From assembly GCF_030719215.1 (NCBI RefSeq), contig NZ_CP120983.1:2294001-2358000 (forward strand): a DNA stretch of 64,000 nt, written 5' to 3'. Below are positions 1 through 8,398 of the stretch, one piece after another (the first letter of the stretch is position 1; the number at the start of each line of letters is the position of its first letter). The notes under the pieces were generated by a model, which was not told the DNA's origin, did not search any database, and saw nothing but the letters and a program-made list of their open reading frames with translations. The position numbers and the translations under genes are program-made. The DNA comes from Streptomyces sp. Alt3. GTDB lineage: Bacteria; Actinomycetota; Actinomycetes; Streptomycetales; Streptomycetaceae.

Positions 1-1643
1 TCGACGTGACCCATGACGGTCACGACCGGCGGACGGGAGACCAGGGCCTCTTCGCCGCCCTCGTCCTCGCCGAACTCGATGTCGAAGGACTCGAGCAGCT
101 CGCGGTCCTCCTCCTCCGGGCTGACGATCTCCAGGACGTAGTTCATCTCGTCCGCGAGGAGTCGCAGCGTCTCGTCGGAGACCGACTGCGTGGCGGTGAC
201 CATCTCGCCGAGGTTCATCATCACGGCGACGAGCGACGCCGGGTTGGCGTTGATCTTCTCCGCGAAGTCGGTCAGGGACGCACCGCGCGACAGCCGGACA
301 GCCTGCCCGTTGCCGCGAGGCAGCATGACGCCGCCCACCGACGGGGCCTGCATGGCCTCGTACTCCTGGCGCCTCTGACGCTTCGACTTGCGACCACGAC
401 GCGCGGGACCGCCGGGACGGCCGAACGCACCCTGCGTGCCACCACGGGCACCCGGGCCGCCGGGACGTCCACCGAAGCCGGGACGACCGCCGAAGCCGCC
501 GCCACCACCGGGACGGCCTGCGCCGCCACCGCCACCGGGACCACCGGGACGGCCGGCGAAGCCGCCGCCGCCACCACCGGGACCGGCCGGACGGCCTGCG
601 AAGCCGCCGCCACCGGGACGACCGCCGCCGCCACCGGGACGGCCACCGCCGCCACCGGGACCACGGCCGCCGCCGGGGCCACCGCCGGGACGCGGGCCCG
701 CAGCGGGACGCTGCGGCATCATGCCGGGGTTCGGACGGTTACCCGCGGGGGCACCGCCCGGACGGGGAGCCTGCGGACGGGGCATGCCGCCCGGGCTCGG
801 ACGTGCGCCACCCTGGCCCTGGGGGCGCGGGGCGCCACCGGGACCACCCTGCGGACGCGGGGCGCCGGGGCGCTCCTGACCGCCGCCGGGGCGCGGGGCA
901 CCGCCGGGACGGGGCGCCTGGGGGCGCGCCATGCCGGTGGAGCCGCCGGAGGTGAAGGGGTTGTTGCCCGGACGGGGACCGGCCGGACGGGAGCCGCCGG
1001 GGCGCGGTGCGCCCTGGCCCGCGGGACGTGCGGGACGGTCTCCGCCACGCTCGCCGCCGCGCTCTCCGCCACGGCCGCCGTCACGCTGACCGCCATCACG
1101 CTGACCGCCGTCACGCTGACCGCCGGCCGGAGCCGGACGGGCGGGACGGGGGCCGGGGGTGGCGCCGGAGGGACGGGGGGCCTGCTGCGGCGCGGCAGGC
1201 TGCTGGGCCGGAGCCGGAGCCGAGAACTCCGCGGCGGGCACGGGAGTGACCGGGGCGGGCTTCGGCGCGGGCCGGGGGCCCGGACGGGGACCGGCCGACG
1301 GCGCGGAAGGCGCCGCGGGGGTGCTGCTCGCCGGGGTCTCCGCGGCGGCCGGCTTGGGGGCCGGGGCGCCGGGCTTCGGGGCAGCGGGACGTGCCGCGGC
1401 GGCCGGGGACGGCGCTGCGGGCTTCGCGGGGGCGGCCTTGCGGGGCGCGCCAGGCTTTGCAGCGGACTTGCCGGCGTTGCCGCCGGGCCCCTGCAGTGCG
1501 TCAGTCAGTTTGCGTACAACCGGCGCCTCGATCGTCGAGGACGCCGAACGGACGAATTCACCGAGTTCTTGGAGCTTGGCCATGACGACCTTGCTCTCCA
1601 CGCCGAACTCCTTGGCGAGCTCGTATACCCGGACCTTAGCCAC
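1..1643 (-). CDS. infB: Translation initiation factor IF-2, N-terminal part (partial)
   Basis: IF-2 is the GTPase that brings initiator tRNA to the 30S subunit and promotes subunit joining. The GTG start at 1643 follows an AGGAG-like site and opens an IF2_N domain ([15 protein letters not shown]). About residues 50-400 are a very long Ala/Pro then Gly/Arg-rich linker with GGQRD, RGGE and RPGGGGG repeats. A second IF2_N-like segment follows ([23 protein letters not shown]). The window ends inside the G1 P-loop (VVTVMGHVD), so the GTPase core and C-terminal domains lie outside. ylxR is 148 bp upstream on the same strand, and overlapping mini-ORFs lie between them. Identity is certain; the gene is cut only by the window edge. 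Confidence 0.97.
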   Translation of the reverse strand, partial: MAKVRVYELAKEFGVESKVVMAKLQELGEFVRSASSTIEAPVVRKLTDALQGPGGNAGKSAAKPGAPRKAAPAKPAAPSPAAAARPAAPKPGAPAPKPAAAETPASSTPAAPSAPSAGPRPGPRPAPKPAPVTPVPAAEFSAPAPAQQPAAPQQAPRPSGATPGPRPARPAPAGGQRDGGQRDGGQRDGGRGGERGGERGGDRPARPAGQGAPRPGGSRPAGPRPGNNPFTSGGSTGMARPQAPRPGGAPRPGGGQERPGAPRPQGGPGGAPRPQGQGGARPSPGGMPRPQAPRPGGAPAGNRPNPGMMPQRPAAGPRPGGGPGGGRGPGGGGGRPGGGGGRPGGGGFAGRPAGPGGGGGGFAGRPGGPGGGGGAGRPGGGGGFGGRPGFGGRPGGPGARGGTQGAFGRPGGPARRGRKSKRQRRQEYEAMQAPSVGGVMLPRGNGQAVRLSRGASLTDFAEKINANPASLVAVMMNLGEMVTATQSVSDETLRLLADEMNYVLEIVSPEEEDRELLESFDIEFGEDEGGEEALVSRPPVVTVMGHV

Positions 1644-1681
1644 TTCGCTCCTTTTAGGTCCGGGTTACCGCCGGACCGTCG

Positions 1682-1724
1682 CTACTTCATGGGCGTACTC
1701 ATCGCGTACTCATCGAGTGCTCAT
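1682..1724 (-). promoter_or_regulatory. infB leader with overlapping mini-ORFs in tandem 11-nt repeats
   Basis: The 11-nt unit CGATGAGTACG occurs twice in tandem (1694-1704 and 1705-1715), with a degenerate third copy at 1716-1726. Read on the minus strand, the repeats form three mini-ORFs: MSTR-stop (1724-1710), MSTR-stop (1713-1699) and MSTPMK-stop (1702-1682). Neighbours overlap by ATGA, and the last ends 38 nt before the infB GTG. This is visible in the sequence. A role in translational control of infB is inference, and the Shine-Dalgarno signal before the first ATG is weak. Confidence 0.45.
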
Positions 1725-1791
1725 CGCAATCTCGACCTACTTCCAACTCGCGAGGTACCTGACCGCACGGGGACCCGTGCCGTTCACTTTT

Positions 1792-2070
1792 CTACGGTGT
1801 CACCCGCTCGACGAACCGCTGCAGTGCGGCGGGGTCGAACGGCCCCTTGGCCTTGAAGGCCCGGGGGAATGCCCGGCGGCGGACCGCCAGGTCGAGACAG
1901 ACGGAGGCGGGGTGTACGTACGCACCCCGGCCGGGCAGCGTACCGCGTGGATCAGGGACAACCTCTCCCTCGTCCACCACGATGCGCAGCAGCTCGCTCT
2001 TGGCCGCTCGCTCCCGGCATCCCACACAGGTTCGCTCGGGGCAAGCGCGGGCGTGCGTCCGGCCAGACAC
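1792..2070 (-). CDS. ylxR: YlxR family RNA-binding protein (DUF448)
   Basis: This 92-residue basic protein has the family hallmarks: an N-terminal RTCVGCRERAAKSELLRIV segment and a GRGAYVHP motif, ending in a short helical tail. YlxR proteins are small RNA-binding proteins encoded in nusA-infB operons. Firmicute homologues have been linked to RNase P modulation and nucleoid functions; the role in actinobacteria is less clear. It sits between nusA (152 bp upstream) and infB (148 bp downstream), its standard place. Length and position are normal for the family. Confidence 0.93.
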   Translation of the reverse strand: MSGRTHARACPERTCVGCRERAAKSELLRIVVDEGEVVPDPRGTLPGRGAYVHPASVCLDLAVRRRAFPRAFKAKGPFDPAALQRFVERVTP

Positions 2071-2170
2071 GGCTAAGTCTACCTCCCCGCATCGACCACA
2101 CCCCTTCGGGGCATAAATCGAACGGATGTTGTCGTGATCTCAGCGGCATCGCGCCTTGATCTATTCCTTG

Positions 2171-2215
2171 GGAGCCGGTCCAGGCGCCGCCCGCGGCGGG
2201 CCCCGGACCGGCTCC
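2171..2215 (-). terminator. Strong hairpin between nusA and ylxR
   Basis: Perfect 11-bp arms GGAGCCGGTCC (2171-2181) and GGACCGGCTCC (2205-2215) enclose a second GC-rich inner stem. It lies directly after the nusA stop and has no U-tract, as usual for Streptomyces. It could end rimP-nusA transcription or attenuate read-through into ylxR-infB. Confidence 0.6.
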
Positions 2216-2222
2216 GGGGGTC

Positions 2223-3263
2223 TCAGCCGCGCTCGGAACGCTCCCGGGCGCGCTCGGCGCGCTCACGGTCGGCCACGTCCCGCTCGGCGTCGGTCTCGGT
2301 GTCCGGGCGGATGTCGATGCGCCAGCCGGTGAGCCGGGCGGCCAGGCGGGCGTTCTGCCCCTCCTTGCCGATCGCCAGGGACAGCTGGTAGTCGGGCACG
2401 GTCACCCGGGCGGAGCGCGTGCCGAGGTCCACGACCTCGACCTTGCTCACCCGCGCGGGTGACAGCGCGTTGGCGACCATCTCGGCGGGGTCGTCCGACC
2501 AGTCCACGATGTCGATCTTCTCGCCGTGCAGCTCGGCCATGACGTTGCGCACACGGCTGCCCATCGGACCGATGCAGGCGCCCTTGGGGTTCAGCCCGGC
2601 GCGGGTGGAGCGCACGGCGATCTTGGTGCGGTGGCCCGCCTCGCGGGCGATGGCCTCGATGACGACCGACCCGTCCGCGATCTCCGGGACCTCCAGCGCG
2701 AAGAGCTTCTTCACGAGGTTGGGGTGGGTGCGCGAGAGCGTGACGGAAGGTCCGCGCACACCCTTGGCCACACGTACGACGTACGTGCGCAGCCGCAGGC
2801 CGTGCGTGTACTCCTCGCCGGGCACCTGCTCCTGCACCGGCAGGATGGCTTCCAGCTTGCCGATGTCGACCAGGACGTTCTTCGGGTCCTTGCCCTGCTG
2901 GACCAGGCCGGTGACGACGTCGCCCTCGTGACCCGCGTACTCCCCGAACGTCCTGTCGTCCTCGGCGTCGCGCAGCCGCTGCAGGATGACCTGCTTGGCG
3001 GTGGTCGCGGCGATACGGCCGAAGCCGGACGGCGTGTCGTCGAACTCCTTGGGCTCCTGGCCCTCCTCGAGCTCGGCCGGGTCGTCCTTGGCCCACACCG
3101 TGACGTGGCCGGAGGCGTCCAGCTCGACGCGCGCACGGCGGTGGCTGCCCTCGGTGCGGTGGTACGCGATGAGGAGGGCCGACTCGATCGCCCCGACGAG
3201 CACGTCGAAGGGGATCTCCTTGTCCTGCGCCAAGCCCTTCAGAAGCTTCACATCGATGTCCAC
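2223..3263 (-). CDS. nusA: Transcription termination/antitermination factor NusA
   Basis: NusA binds RNA polymerase and nascent RNA and modulates pausing, termination and antitermination. The 346-residue protein starts [22 protein letters not shown] with the usual N-terminal RNAP-binding domain. An S1 domain follows at about residues 120-190 ([22 protein letters not shown]), then two KH domains with the [18 protein letters not shown] and [15 protein letters not shown] motifs. It lacks the C-terminal acidic repeats of the E. coli protein, which is normal in actinobacteria. It follows rimP by 2 bp in the classic rimP-nusA order. Confidence 0.97.
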   Translation of the reverse strand: MDIDVKLLKGLAQDKEIPFDVLVGAIESALLIAYHRTEGSHRRARVELDASGHVTVWAKDDPAELEEGQEPKEFDDTPSGFGRIAATTAKQVILQRLRDAEDDRTFGEYAGHEGDVVTGLVQQGKDPKNVLVDIGKLEAILPVQEQVPGEEYTHGLRLRTYVVRVAKGVRGPSVTLSRTHPNLVKKLFALEVPEIADGSVVIEAIAREAGHRTKIAVRSTRAGLNPKGACIGPMGSRVRNVMAELHGEKIDIVDWSDDPAEMVANALSPARVSKVEVVDLGTRSARVTVPDYQLSLAIGKEGQNARLAARLTGWRIDIRPDTETDAERDVADRERAERARERSERG

Positions 3264-3265
3264 GG

Positions 3266-3763
3266 CTACGCCTCCTCTTCCTTCTTGTCCTTGCGGTTGA
3301 ATTCGATCTCCACGCGCGCCCTGCTGATCTCGTCGAAGGCGACACGGCGCGACGTGGGCTTGCGGCCCTTGACGCCCGGCACTTCCAGATCGAGCCCCTC
3401 GTCGTCCACCCCGAGGATGCGGGCCACAAGCTCGCCGCCCTCGTCCAGGGTGAGCCGGGCGAGCCGGCCGGTGGCGCGTACGTAGTGGCGGTGCTCGGTC
3501 AACGGGCGGTCCGCGCCCGGAGAGCTCACTTCGAGGACGTACTCGCCCTCACCCATGGCGTCGGTCTCGTCCAGCGTCTCGGAGATGCTGCGGCTGAGTT
3601 CCGCGCAGGTGTCGAGCTCCACGCCGTCCTCGGAATCCACGATGACTCTCAGCACCCGCCGCCGGCCCGCCCGGGACACCTCGATCTCCTCGAGGTCAAG
3701 CTCCTTGGCGCTGACGAGCGGCTCAAGCAGCCCGCGCAGCCTGTCGCTCTGGGTGGTGCTCAT
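3266..3763 (-). CDS. rimP: Ribosome maturation factor RimP
   Basis: RimP assists maturation of the 30S subunit. The 165-residue product has the two expected domains: an N-terminal alpha/beta domain ([21 protein letters not shown] through [15 protein letters not shown]) and a C-terminal SH3-like barrel ending in a basic/acidic tail ([10 protein letters not shown]). The GADRPL motif at the domain junction is diagnostic. It heads the nusA operon and is divergent from the lipoprotein gene at 3934, so the 170-bp gap must hold the operon promoter. Confidence 0.95.
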   Translation of the reverse strand: MSTTQSDRLRGLLEPLVSAKELDLEEIEVSRAGRRRVLRVIVDSEDGVELDTCAELSRSISETLDETDAMGEGEYVLEVSSPGADRPLTEHRHYVRATGRLARLTLDEGGELVARILGVDDEGLDLEVPGVKGRKPTSRRVAFDEISRARVEIEFNRKDKKEEEA

Positions 3764-3933
3764 CCGGGTGACTCCTCGGCCGCGTGTGCTGTTGTGGGGA
3801 TCTCGCGTGTCAGGTCAAAGGGTATCCGGTCCGCAGGGGTGTTGCCGTCCGCCTCCCGCCCGGCCGCGGGTACGCTCACCTTCGGTGATCACTTCGGGTC
3901 AGAAACTGTCAAAAACCAGGCTGAAGGAGACAA

Positions 3934-4458
3934 GTGCGCCGCACGGGGACGACGCGCAGGAGTGCGCTCACCGCCACGGGAGCAGTCGCCCTGGGTGCGG
4001 TGCTGACCGGCTGCGGGGACGGGCCGGAGAACCGCACGGCACCCGGCGGCGCGGACGCCAGGACCGCCGCCCTCCGGGAGGGAACGGCGCTGCGGGCCGC
4101 CGCCGCCCGTGACAGCGCCTCGCTGCTCTCCCGCTACGAACAGGTCGCTGCCGCCCACCCGCTGACGGAGGCGGGAATCGCGCCGATGGGTGCCGCGGTC
4201 CGCGAACACCTGGCGGCACTGGGCGGGCCGGCGAGGAAGGCGAGCGGGTCACCTGCCCCCACCCCGCCGGCCGCCCCCGCCGACGCGCGGGCGGCACTGA
4301 AGGAACTGGCGGCCGAGGAGCGCCGGGTGGCGGACGGACGGGCCACGGCCCTGCTGACCGCCGAACCCGAACTGGCGAGGCTGCTGGCCTCGATCGCCGC
4401 GGCCGGCGCGGCACACGCGTATCTGCTGACCGAACTGGCCAAGGAGACCCCGGCATGA
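3934..4458 (+). CDS. Putative lipoprotein, possibly Tat-exported
   Basis: A GTG start follows a good GAAGGAGA site. The N-terminus has RR pairs (MRRTGTTRRSALT), a hydrophobic stretch and a lipobox LTGC, so a lipidated exported protein is expected, perhaps through the Tat route. The rest (about 150 residues) is Ala-rich and helical (LLSRYEQVAAAHP, LKELAAEERRVADGRA) and resembles the secreted half of DUF4439/ferritin-like protein pairs. Its stop overlaps the next start (ATGA), which implies translational coupling. I do not recognise a specific function. Confidence 0.75.
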   Translation: MRRTGTTRRSALTATGAVALGAVLTGCGDGPENRTAPGGADARTAALREGTALRAAAARDSASLLSRYEQVAAAHPLTEAGIAPMGAAVREHLAALGGPARKASGSPAPTPPAAPADARAALKELAAEERRVADGRATALLTAEPELARLLASIAAAGAAHAYLLTELAKETPA

Positions 4459-4967
4459 CGCAGGTGGCGGGAAAGGGCAAAGCCCGCAGCGGCGACGACG
4501 CCGACGGCACGCTGCGGGCCGCGCAGGCCGCACTCGCGGCCGAACACGCCTCGGTGTACGGCTACGGCACGCTGGGCGGACGGCTGGAGGGCAGCCGCCG
4601 CCGCGACGCGACGGCGGCCTCCGACGCCCACCGGGCCCGGCGGGACGCGCTCGTACGGACGGTGCGCGACCTGGGCGGCACGCCGGTCGCGGCGAGGGCC
4701 GCGTACGCGCTGCCCTTCGCGGTGCGGGACCCGGCGTCCGCGATGCGGCTGGCCGCGGTGCTGGAGGACCGGGTCGCGGGTGTGTACTCCGACCTCGTAC
4801 GCGCCGCCCGCGGCCCGCTGCGGCAGGACGCCGCGGGTGCCCTCCGGGAGGCCGCGGTGCGCGCGGCGCGCTGGCGCGGCACCGGCGTAGCCTTTCCAGG
4901 GCTCACCGAGAAGGCCGCCCCGCCGGACAACACGGCGGAGGCAGGGGCCACGGGGGTCACGCACTGA
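4455..4967 (+). CDS. Ferritin-like domain protein (DUF4439)
   Basis: This 170-residue, almost entirely helical protein has the LRAAQAALAAEHASVYGYGTLGGRL segment typical of DUF4439, whose fold resembles ferritin four-helix bundles. No signal peptide is visible. A complete diiron EXXH set is not obvious, so metal binding is not assured. It overlaps the upstream lipoprotein gene by 4 bp. The pair probably acts together, but the function is unknown. Confidence 0.75.
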   Translation: MTQVAGKGKARSGDDADGTLRAAQAALAAEHASVYGYGTLGGRLEGSRRRDATAASDAHRARRDALVRTVRDLGGTPVAARAAYALPFAVRDPASAMRLAAVLEDRVAGVYSDLVRAARGPLRQDAAGALREAAVRAARWRGTGVAFPGLTEKAAPPDNTAEAGATGVTH

Positions 4968-5010
4968 GATCCCGCTCCGGGATCACGCTCTGAAAGGGAA
5001 CACGGCACGT

Positions 5011-5925
5011 ATGGGTTCTGAACCGCCGCAGCGGCTGGTGCGAGCGCTCGGTGAGACGTACGGGGACGCGGCCGCCGCCGAGTGGCTCGCGCGGCTCCCC
5101 GCGCTCACCGACGACGCGCTGTCCGCGCACGCGGTCTCCCTGGAGCGGGTGTGCGCCCCCGGTGGGCGCACCGCCCTCGTCCTCCTGGTGCGCCGGGCGG
5201 ACGGCACGCCCGGTGTGCTGAAGATCGCGCCTCCCGGGGCCGCTCCCGGGCTCGAACGCGCGGCGCTCGCACACTGGAACGGCTGGGGCACCGTCGAGCT
5301 CCTGGCCGGTCCTGACGCCGCGGTGCCGGACGGCACCCTGTTGCTGGAGCGGCTGCACCACGAGGTCTCGCTGCGCTCGCTGCCCGAGGCGAAGGCCCTG
5401 CTGGAGGCCGCCGGGACGGTACGGCGCCTGTGGGTGGAGCCTCCGGCCGGCCACGGCTTCGAGACCGTCACCGAGCGCACCGCCCGGCAGCTGGACCCCA
5501 TGCGCGCGGCGGCCGAACGGGACCCCGCACTCGGGCCTCTCGTCTCGGCGGCCCTGGCGGCCCGCGAGGAGCTGGTCCAGGACTCCCCCGAACTCTTCCT
5601 GCTGCACGGCAACTTCCGGCAGAGCAAGGTCCTGTCGGGCGAACGCGCCCCCTGGCTGGCGGTCGGCCCGGAGCCCCTGACCGGCGAGCGCGCGTACGAC
5701 CTGGCGCGGCTGGTGCGCGACCGGGTCGAGGACCTGATCGCCTCGCCCGGTGGTGCCGCGACGGCCCGGCGCCGGGTCAAGAAGCTCGCCGAATCCCTGG
5801 ACGTCGACCAGGCGCGCCTGCGCGGCTGGACGCTGTTCCGCGCCGTCGAGTCCGGCACGCGGGCGCTGACGGTGGGACGTACCCAGGACGGCGAGATGTC
5901 CCTGGAGTTCGCCGACTGGCTGTAG
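5011..5925 (+). CDS. APH-family phosphotransferase-fold protein, probable pseudokinase
   Basis: The 304-residue protein aligns by eye with APH(6)/streptomycin-type kinases: an ATP-site lysine (VLKIA, K71), the segment LLHGNFRQSKVL in place of the Brenner motif LHGDLHxxNVL, and WLAVGPEPLTGE in place of IDPKPxxG. The catalytic Asp is Asn201, the metal-binding Asn is Lys206, and the second metal Asp is Gly219. Phosphotransfer therefore looks unlikely and a binding or regulatory role is more plausible. It stands 43 bp after the DUF4439 gene and ends at a bidirectional terminator shared with proS. An aminoglycoside resistance role should not be assumed. Confidence 0.75.
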   Translation: MGSEPPQRLVRALGETYGDAAAAEWLARLPALTDDALSAHAVSLERVCAPGGRTALVLLVRRADGTPGVLKIAPPGAAPGLERAALAHWNGWGTVELLAGPDAAVPDGTLLLERLHHEVSLRSLPEAKALLEAAGTVRRLWVEPPAGHGFETVTERTARQLDPMRAAAERDPALGPLVSAALAAREELVQDSPELFLLHGNFRQSKVLSGERAPWLAVGPEPLTGERAYDLARLVRDRVEDLIASPGGAATARRRVKKLAESLDVDQARLRGWTLFRAVESGTRALTVGRTQDGEMSLEFADWL

Positions 5926-5932
5926 CGGTACG

Positions 5933-5965
5933 CGAAGGGCCCCGCGCGGCGCGCGGGGCCCTTCG
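5933..5965. terminator. Bidirectional terminator hairpin
   Basis: 15-bp perfect arms CGAAGGGCCCCGCGC and GCGCGGGGCCCTTCG with a 3-nt loop sit between the convergent genes ending at 5925 and 5981. Confidence 0.9.
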
Positions 5966-5980
5966 TGCTGTCCTGCCGGT

Positions 5981-7684
5981 TCAGCCCTGGTCGGTCAGCC
6001 GTGCGATCGCCTCGTCGACCGTGAGCTCCTCGCGCTCGCCCGTGCGGCGGTCCTTGAGCTCCAGGACGCCCTCGGCCGAACGGCGGCCCGCGACAAGGAT
6101 CTTGGGGACGCCGATGAGCTCGGAGTCGGTGAACTTCACGCCGGGCGAGACGCCCGCGCGGTCGTCGACCAGGACGCGCAGGCCCGCGGCGTTGAGCTTC
6201 TCGGAGACGTCGAGGGCGAGCTCCGTCTGGAGCGCCTTTCCGGCGGCGACGACGTGCACGTCGGCCGGGGCGATCTCGCGGGGCCAGCACAGGCCCTTGT
6301 CGTCGGCGGTCTGCTCGGCGAGTGCGGCCACCGCGCGGGAGACGCCGATGCCGTAGGAGCCCATGGTGACGCGGACGGGCTTGCCCTGCTGGCCGAGGAC
6401 GTCGAGGGAGAAGATGTCGGCGTACTTGCGGCCGAGCTGGAAGATGTGGCCGATCTCGATGGCGCGGTCCACCTGGAGGCCGGTGCCGCACGCGGGGCAG
6501 GGGTCGCCCGCCTCGACGACGACGACGTCGAGGTGGTCGTCGACCTCGAAGTCGCGGCCCACGACGACGTTCTTCGCGTGCTTGCCCTCCTTGTTGGCGC
6601 CCGTGATCCAGGCGGTGCCCGCGGCGACGCGGGGGTCGGCGATGTAGCGGACCTTCTCCAGGCCCTGCGGGCCGACGTAGCCGCGTACGAGGTCGGGACG
6701 GCCCACGAAGTCCTCGGCGGTGACGAGCTCGACGACCGCGGGGGCGAGGTGCTCGCCGAGCTTGCCCAGGTCGACCTCGCGGTCGCCGGGCACGCCCACG
6801 GCCACGATCTCGCCGTCGACCTTGATCAGCAGGTTCTTCAGGGTGGCGGAGGCCGGGACGCCGAGGTGCGCGGCGAGGGACTCGATCGTCGGGGTGTCGG
6901 GGGTGTCCAGCTCCTCGACGGCGCCTGCGGCGGAGGCGTCGGCGATCGTCGTGACCTTGTACGTCACCGCCTCGGTGTTGGCGGCGTAGTCGCAGTTCGG
7001 GCAGTCGACGAAGGTGTCCTCGCCGGCGGGCGCGGGGGCGAGGAACTCCTCGGACGCGGAGCCGCCCATGGCTCCGGAGACGGCGGAGACGATGCGGTGG
7101 TCGAGGCCCAGGCGCTCGAAGATCCGGATGTAGGCGGCGCGGTGCAGCTGGTACGCCTCGGCCAGGCCCTCGTCGGTGGTGTCGAAGGAGTACGAGTCCT
7201 TCATCTGGAACTCGCGGCCGCGCAGCACGCCGGCGCGGGGGCGGGCCTCGTCGCGGTACTTGGTCTGGATCTGGTAGAGGATCACGGGCAGGTCCTTGTA
7301 GGACGAGCACATGTCCTTGACGACCTGGGTGAAGATCTCCTCGTGGGTGGGGCCGAGGAGGTAGTCGGCGCCCTTGCGGTCCTTGAGGCGGAACAGCAGG
7401 TCGCCGTACTCGTCGTACCGCCCGCTCGCCTCGTACGCCTCCTTGGGCAGCAGCGCGGGGAGCAGGACCTCCTGGCCGCCGATGGCGTCCATCTCCTCGC
7501 GGACGACGCGGGTGATGTTCTCCAGCACCTTCTTGCCGAGCGGCAGCCACGACCAGATACCGGCCGCGGTGCGGCGTACGTAACCGGCGCGGACGAGGAG
7601 CTTGTGGTTGAGCGTCTCGGCGTCCGCCGGGTCGTCGCGCAGTGTCTTGATCATCAATCGGGACATGCGCTGGACCTGGGCCAT
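5981..7684 (-). CDS. proS: Prolyl-tRNA synthetase
   Basis: ProS charges tRNA-Pro. The 567-residue protein is the bacterial type: a class II catalytic core with motif 2 ([20 protein letters not shown]), the inserted editing (INS) domain at about residues 225-400 ([21 protein letters not shown]), motif 3 near [14 protein letters not shown], and a C-terminal anticodon-binding domain (DVHVVAAGK to the end). An AGGAG site precedes the ATG at 7684. No T-box leader is evident. The gene ends at the terminator shared with the preceding plus-strand operon. Confidence 0.97.
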   Translation of the reverse strand: MAQVQRMSRLMIKTLRDDPADAETLNHKLLVRAGYVRRTAAGIWSWLPLGKKVLENITRVVREEMDAIGGQEVLLPALLPKEAYEASGRYDEYGDLLFRLKDRKGADYLLGPTHEEIFTQVVKDMCSSYKDLPVILYQIQTKYRDEARPRAGVLRGREFQMKDSYSFDTTDEGLAEAYQLHRAAYIRIFERLGLDHRIVSAVSGAMGGSASEEFLAPAPAGEDTFVDCPNCDYAANTEAVTYKVTTIADASAAGAVEELDTPDTPTIESLAAHLGVPASATLKNLLIKVDGEIVAVGVPGDREVDLGKLGEHLAPAVVELVTAEDFVGRPDLVRGYVGPQGLEKVRYIADPRVAAGTAWITGANKEGKHAKNVVVGRDFEVDDHLDVVVVEAGDPCPACGTGLQVDRAIEIGHIFQLGRKYADIFSLDVLGQQGKPVRVTMGSYGIGVSRAVAALAEQTADDKGLCWPREIAPADVHVVAAGKALQTELALDVSEKLNAAGLRVLVDDRAGVSPGVKFTDSELIGVPKILVAGRRSAEGVLELKDRRTGEREELTVDEAIARLTDQG

Positions 7685-7761
7685 GATGAACTCCTGCTCG
7701 CAAGGGTGGTGAGCCCGAGGTTAACCGGGCCGCCCGCGCGGGCGGAAATCCATTCCCCGGG

Positions 7762-7784
7762 CCGCCCCGCGCATGGGGGGGCGG
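7762..7784 (-). terminator. Hairpin downstream of GNAT gene
   Basis: Arms CCGCCCC (7762-7768) and GGGGCGG (7778-7784) with a short loop lie just after the stop of the acetyltransferase gene ending at 7791. Confidence 0.5.
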
Positions 7785-7790
7785 ACGGTC

Positions 7791-8369
7791 TCAGCCGCGG
7801 CGGCGCAGCGGGAGGGGCGCGCCCATCACGGCGTACGGCTTGGGCGCGCTCGGGAAGAGCACCTGCCGGGCCAGGTCCTGGTAGCCCAGGGCGCGGTAGA
7901 GGCCGCGTGCGGGGCTGTCGGTGTCGATCGCGGAGAGGATGGAGCGGGGCAGGTCCACGGTGTCCGTGATGGTGGTGATCAGGCTGCGGCCGATGCCGCG
8001 CTGCTGGAACTCCGGGTGGACGTGGAGTTCGGTGATCACGAACGAGTCGTCGAGCCAGTCCTCGGATCCGGTGACGCGCAGATACGGTTCGACGACGGTG
8101 GACCACCAGTGCGTCCGGCTGTTCGGCAGCCCGTAGACGAATCCGGCGAGCCGTCCGTCGGCGGCGACGGCGCCGAAGGACCGTGCGCCCGGGTCGTCGA
8201 GGTGCCGCAGGACGATGTGGCGGCGTACGTCGATCTCGTCCTGGGAGAGCCCGAAGGCGTGGGCCTGGACGACGAGTGCCTCGTCGACCCGGGCGGCCAG
8301 GTCGAGCGGTCCGACCACGGTGTCGGGGGTCCCGGAGCCCCAGGGGGACATGGGGGTTGCTGCTGCCAT
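7791..8369 (-). CDS. GNAT family N-acetyltransferase
   Basis: The 192-residue protein has the acetyl-CoA binding motif A of GNAT enzymes (ELHVHPEFQQRGIGRSLI, Q/RxxGxG/A) at about residues 130-147. A C-terminal motif B region follows (LYRALGYQDL). The substrate cannot be deduced. It lies between proS and another GNAT gene on the same strand. An alternative start is M7 (MSPWG). Confidence 0.88.
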   Translation of the reverse strand: MAAATPMSPWGSGTPDTVVGPLDLAARVDEALVVQAHAFGLSQDEIDVRRHIVLRHLDDPGARSFGAVAADGRLAGFVYGLPNSRTHWWSTVVEPYLRVTGSEDWLDDSFVITELHVHPEFQQRGIGRSLITTITDTVDLPRSILSAIDTDSPARGLYRALGYQDLARQVLFPSAPKPYAVMGAPLPLRRRG

Positions 8370-8398
8370 GCGGGGAACCCTACTGGCCGTACGGTCGG

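Noticed and set aside
300..720. Repeated GCCGCCACCGGGACG-like units as a CRISPR or VNTR array
   Set aside because: They are in-frame codon repeats of the Gly/Arg-rich IF-2 linker and lack spacers.
6..1856. Very long plus-strand open frame opposite infB, rich in Ala, Thr, Gly and Arg
   Set aside because: It is the GC-driven antisense shadow of the repetitive infB coding region; it has no ribosome site or family motif.
7730..7745. Perfect palindrome CCGCCCGCGCGGGCGG in the proS leader, considered as a T-box or attenuator
   Set aside because: No T-box sequence or specifier loop is visible; a short GC palindrome alone is not evidence.
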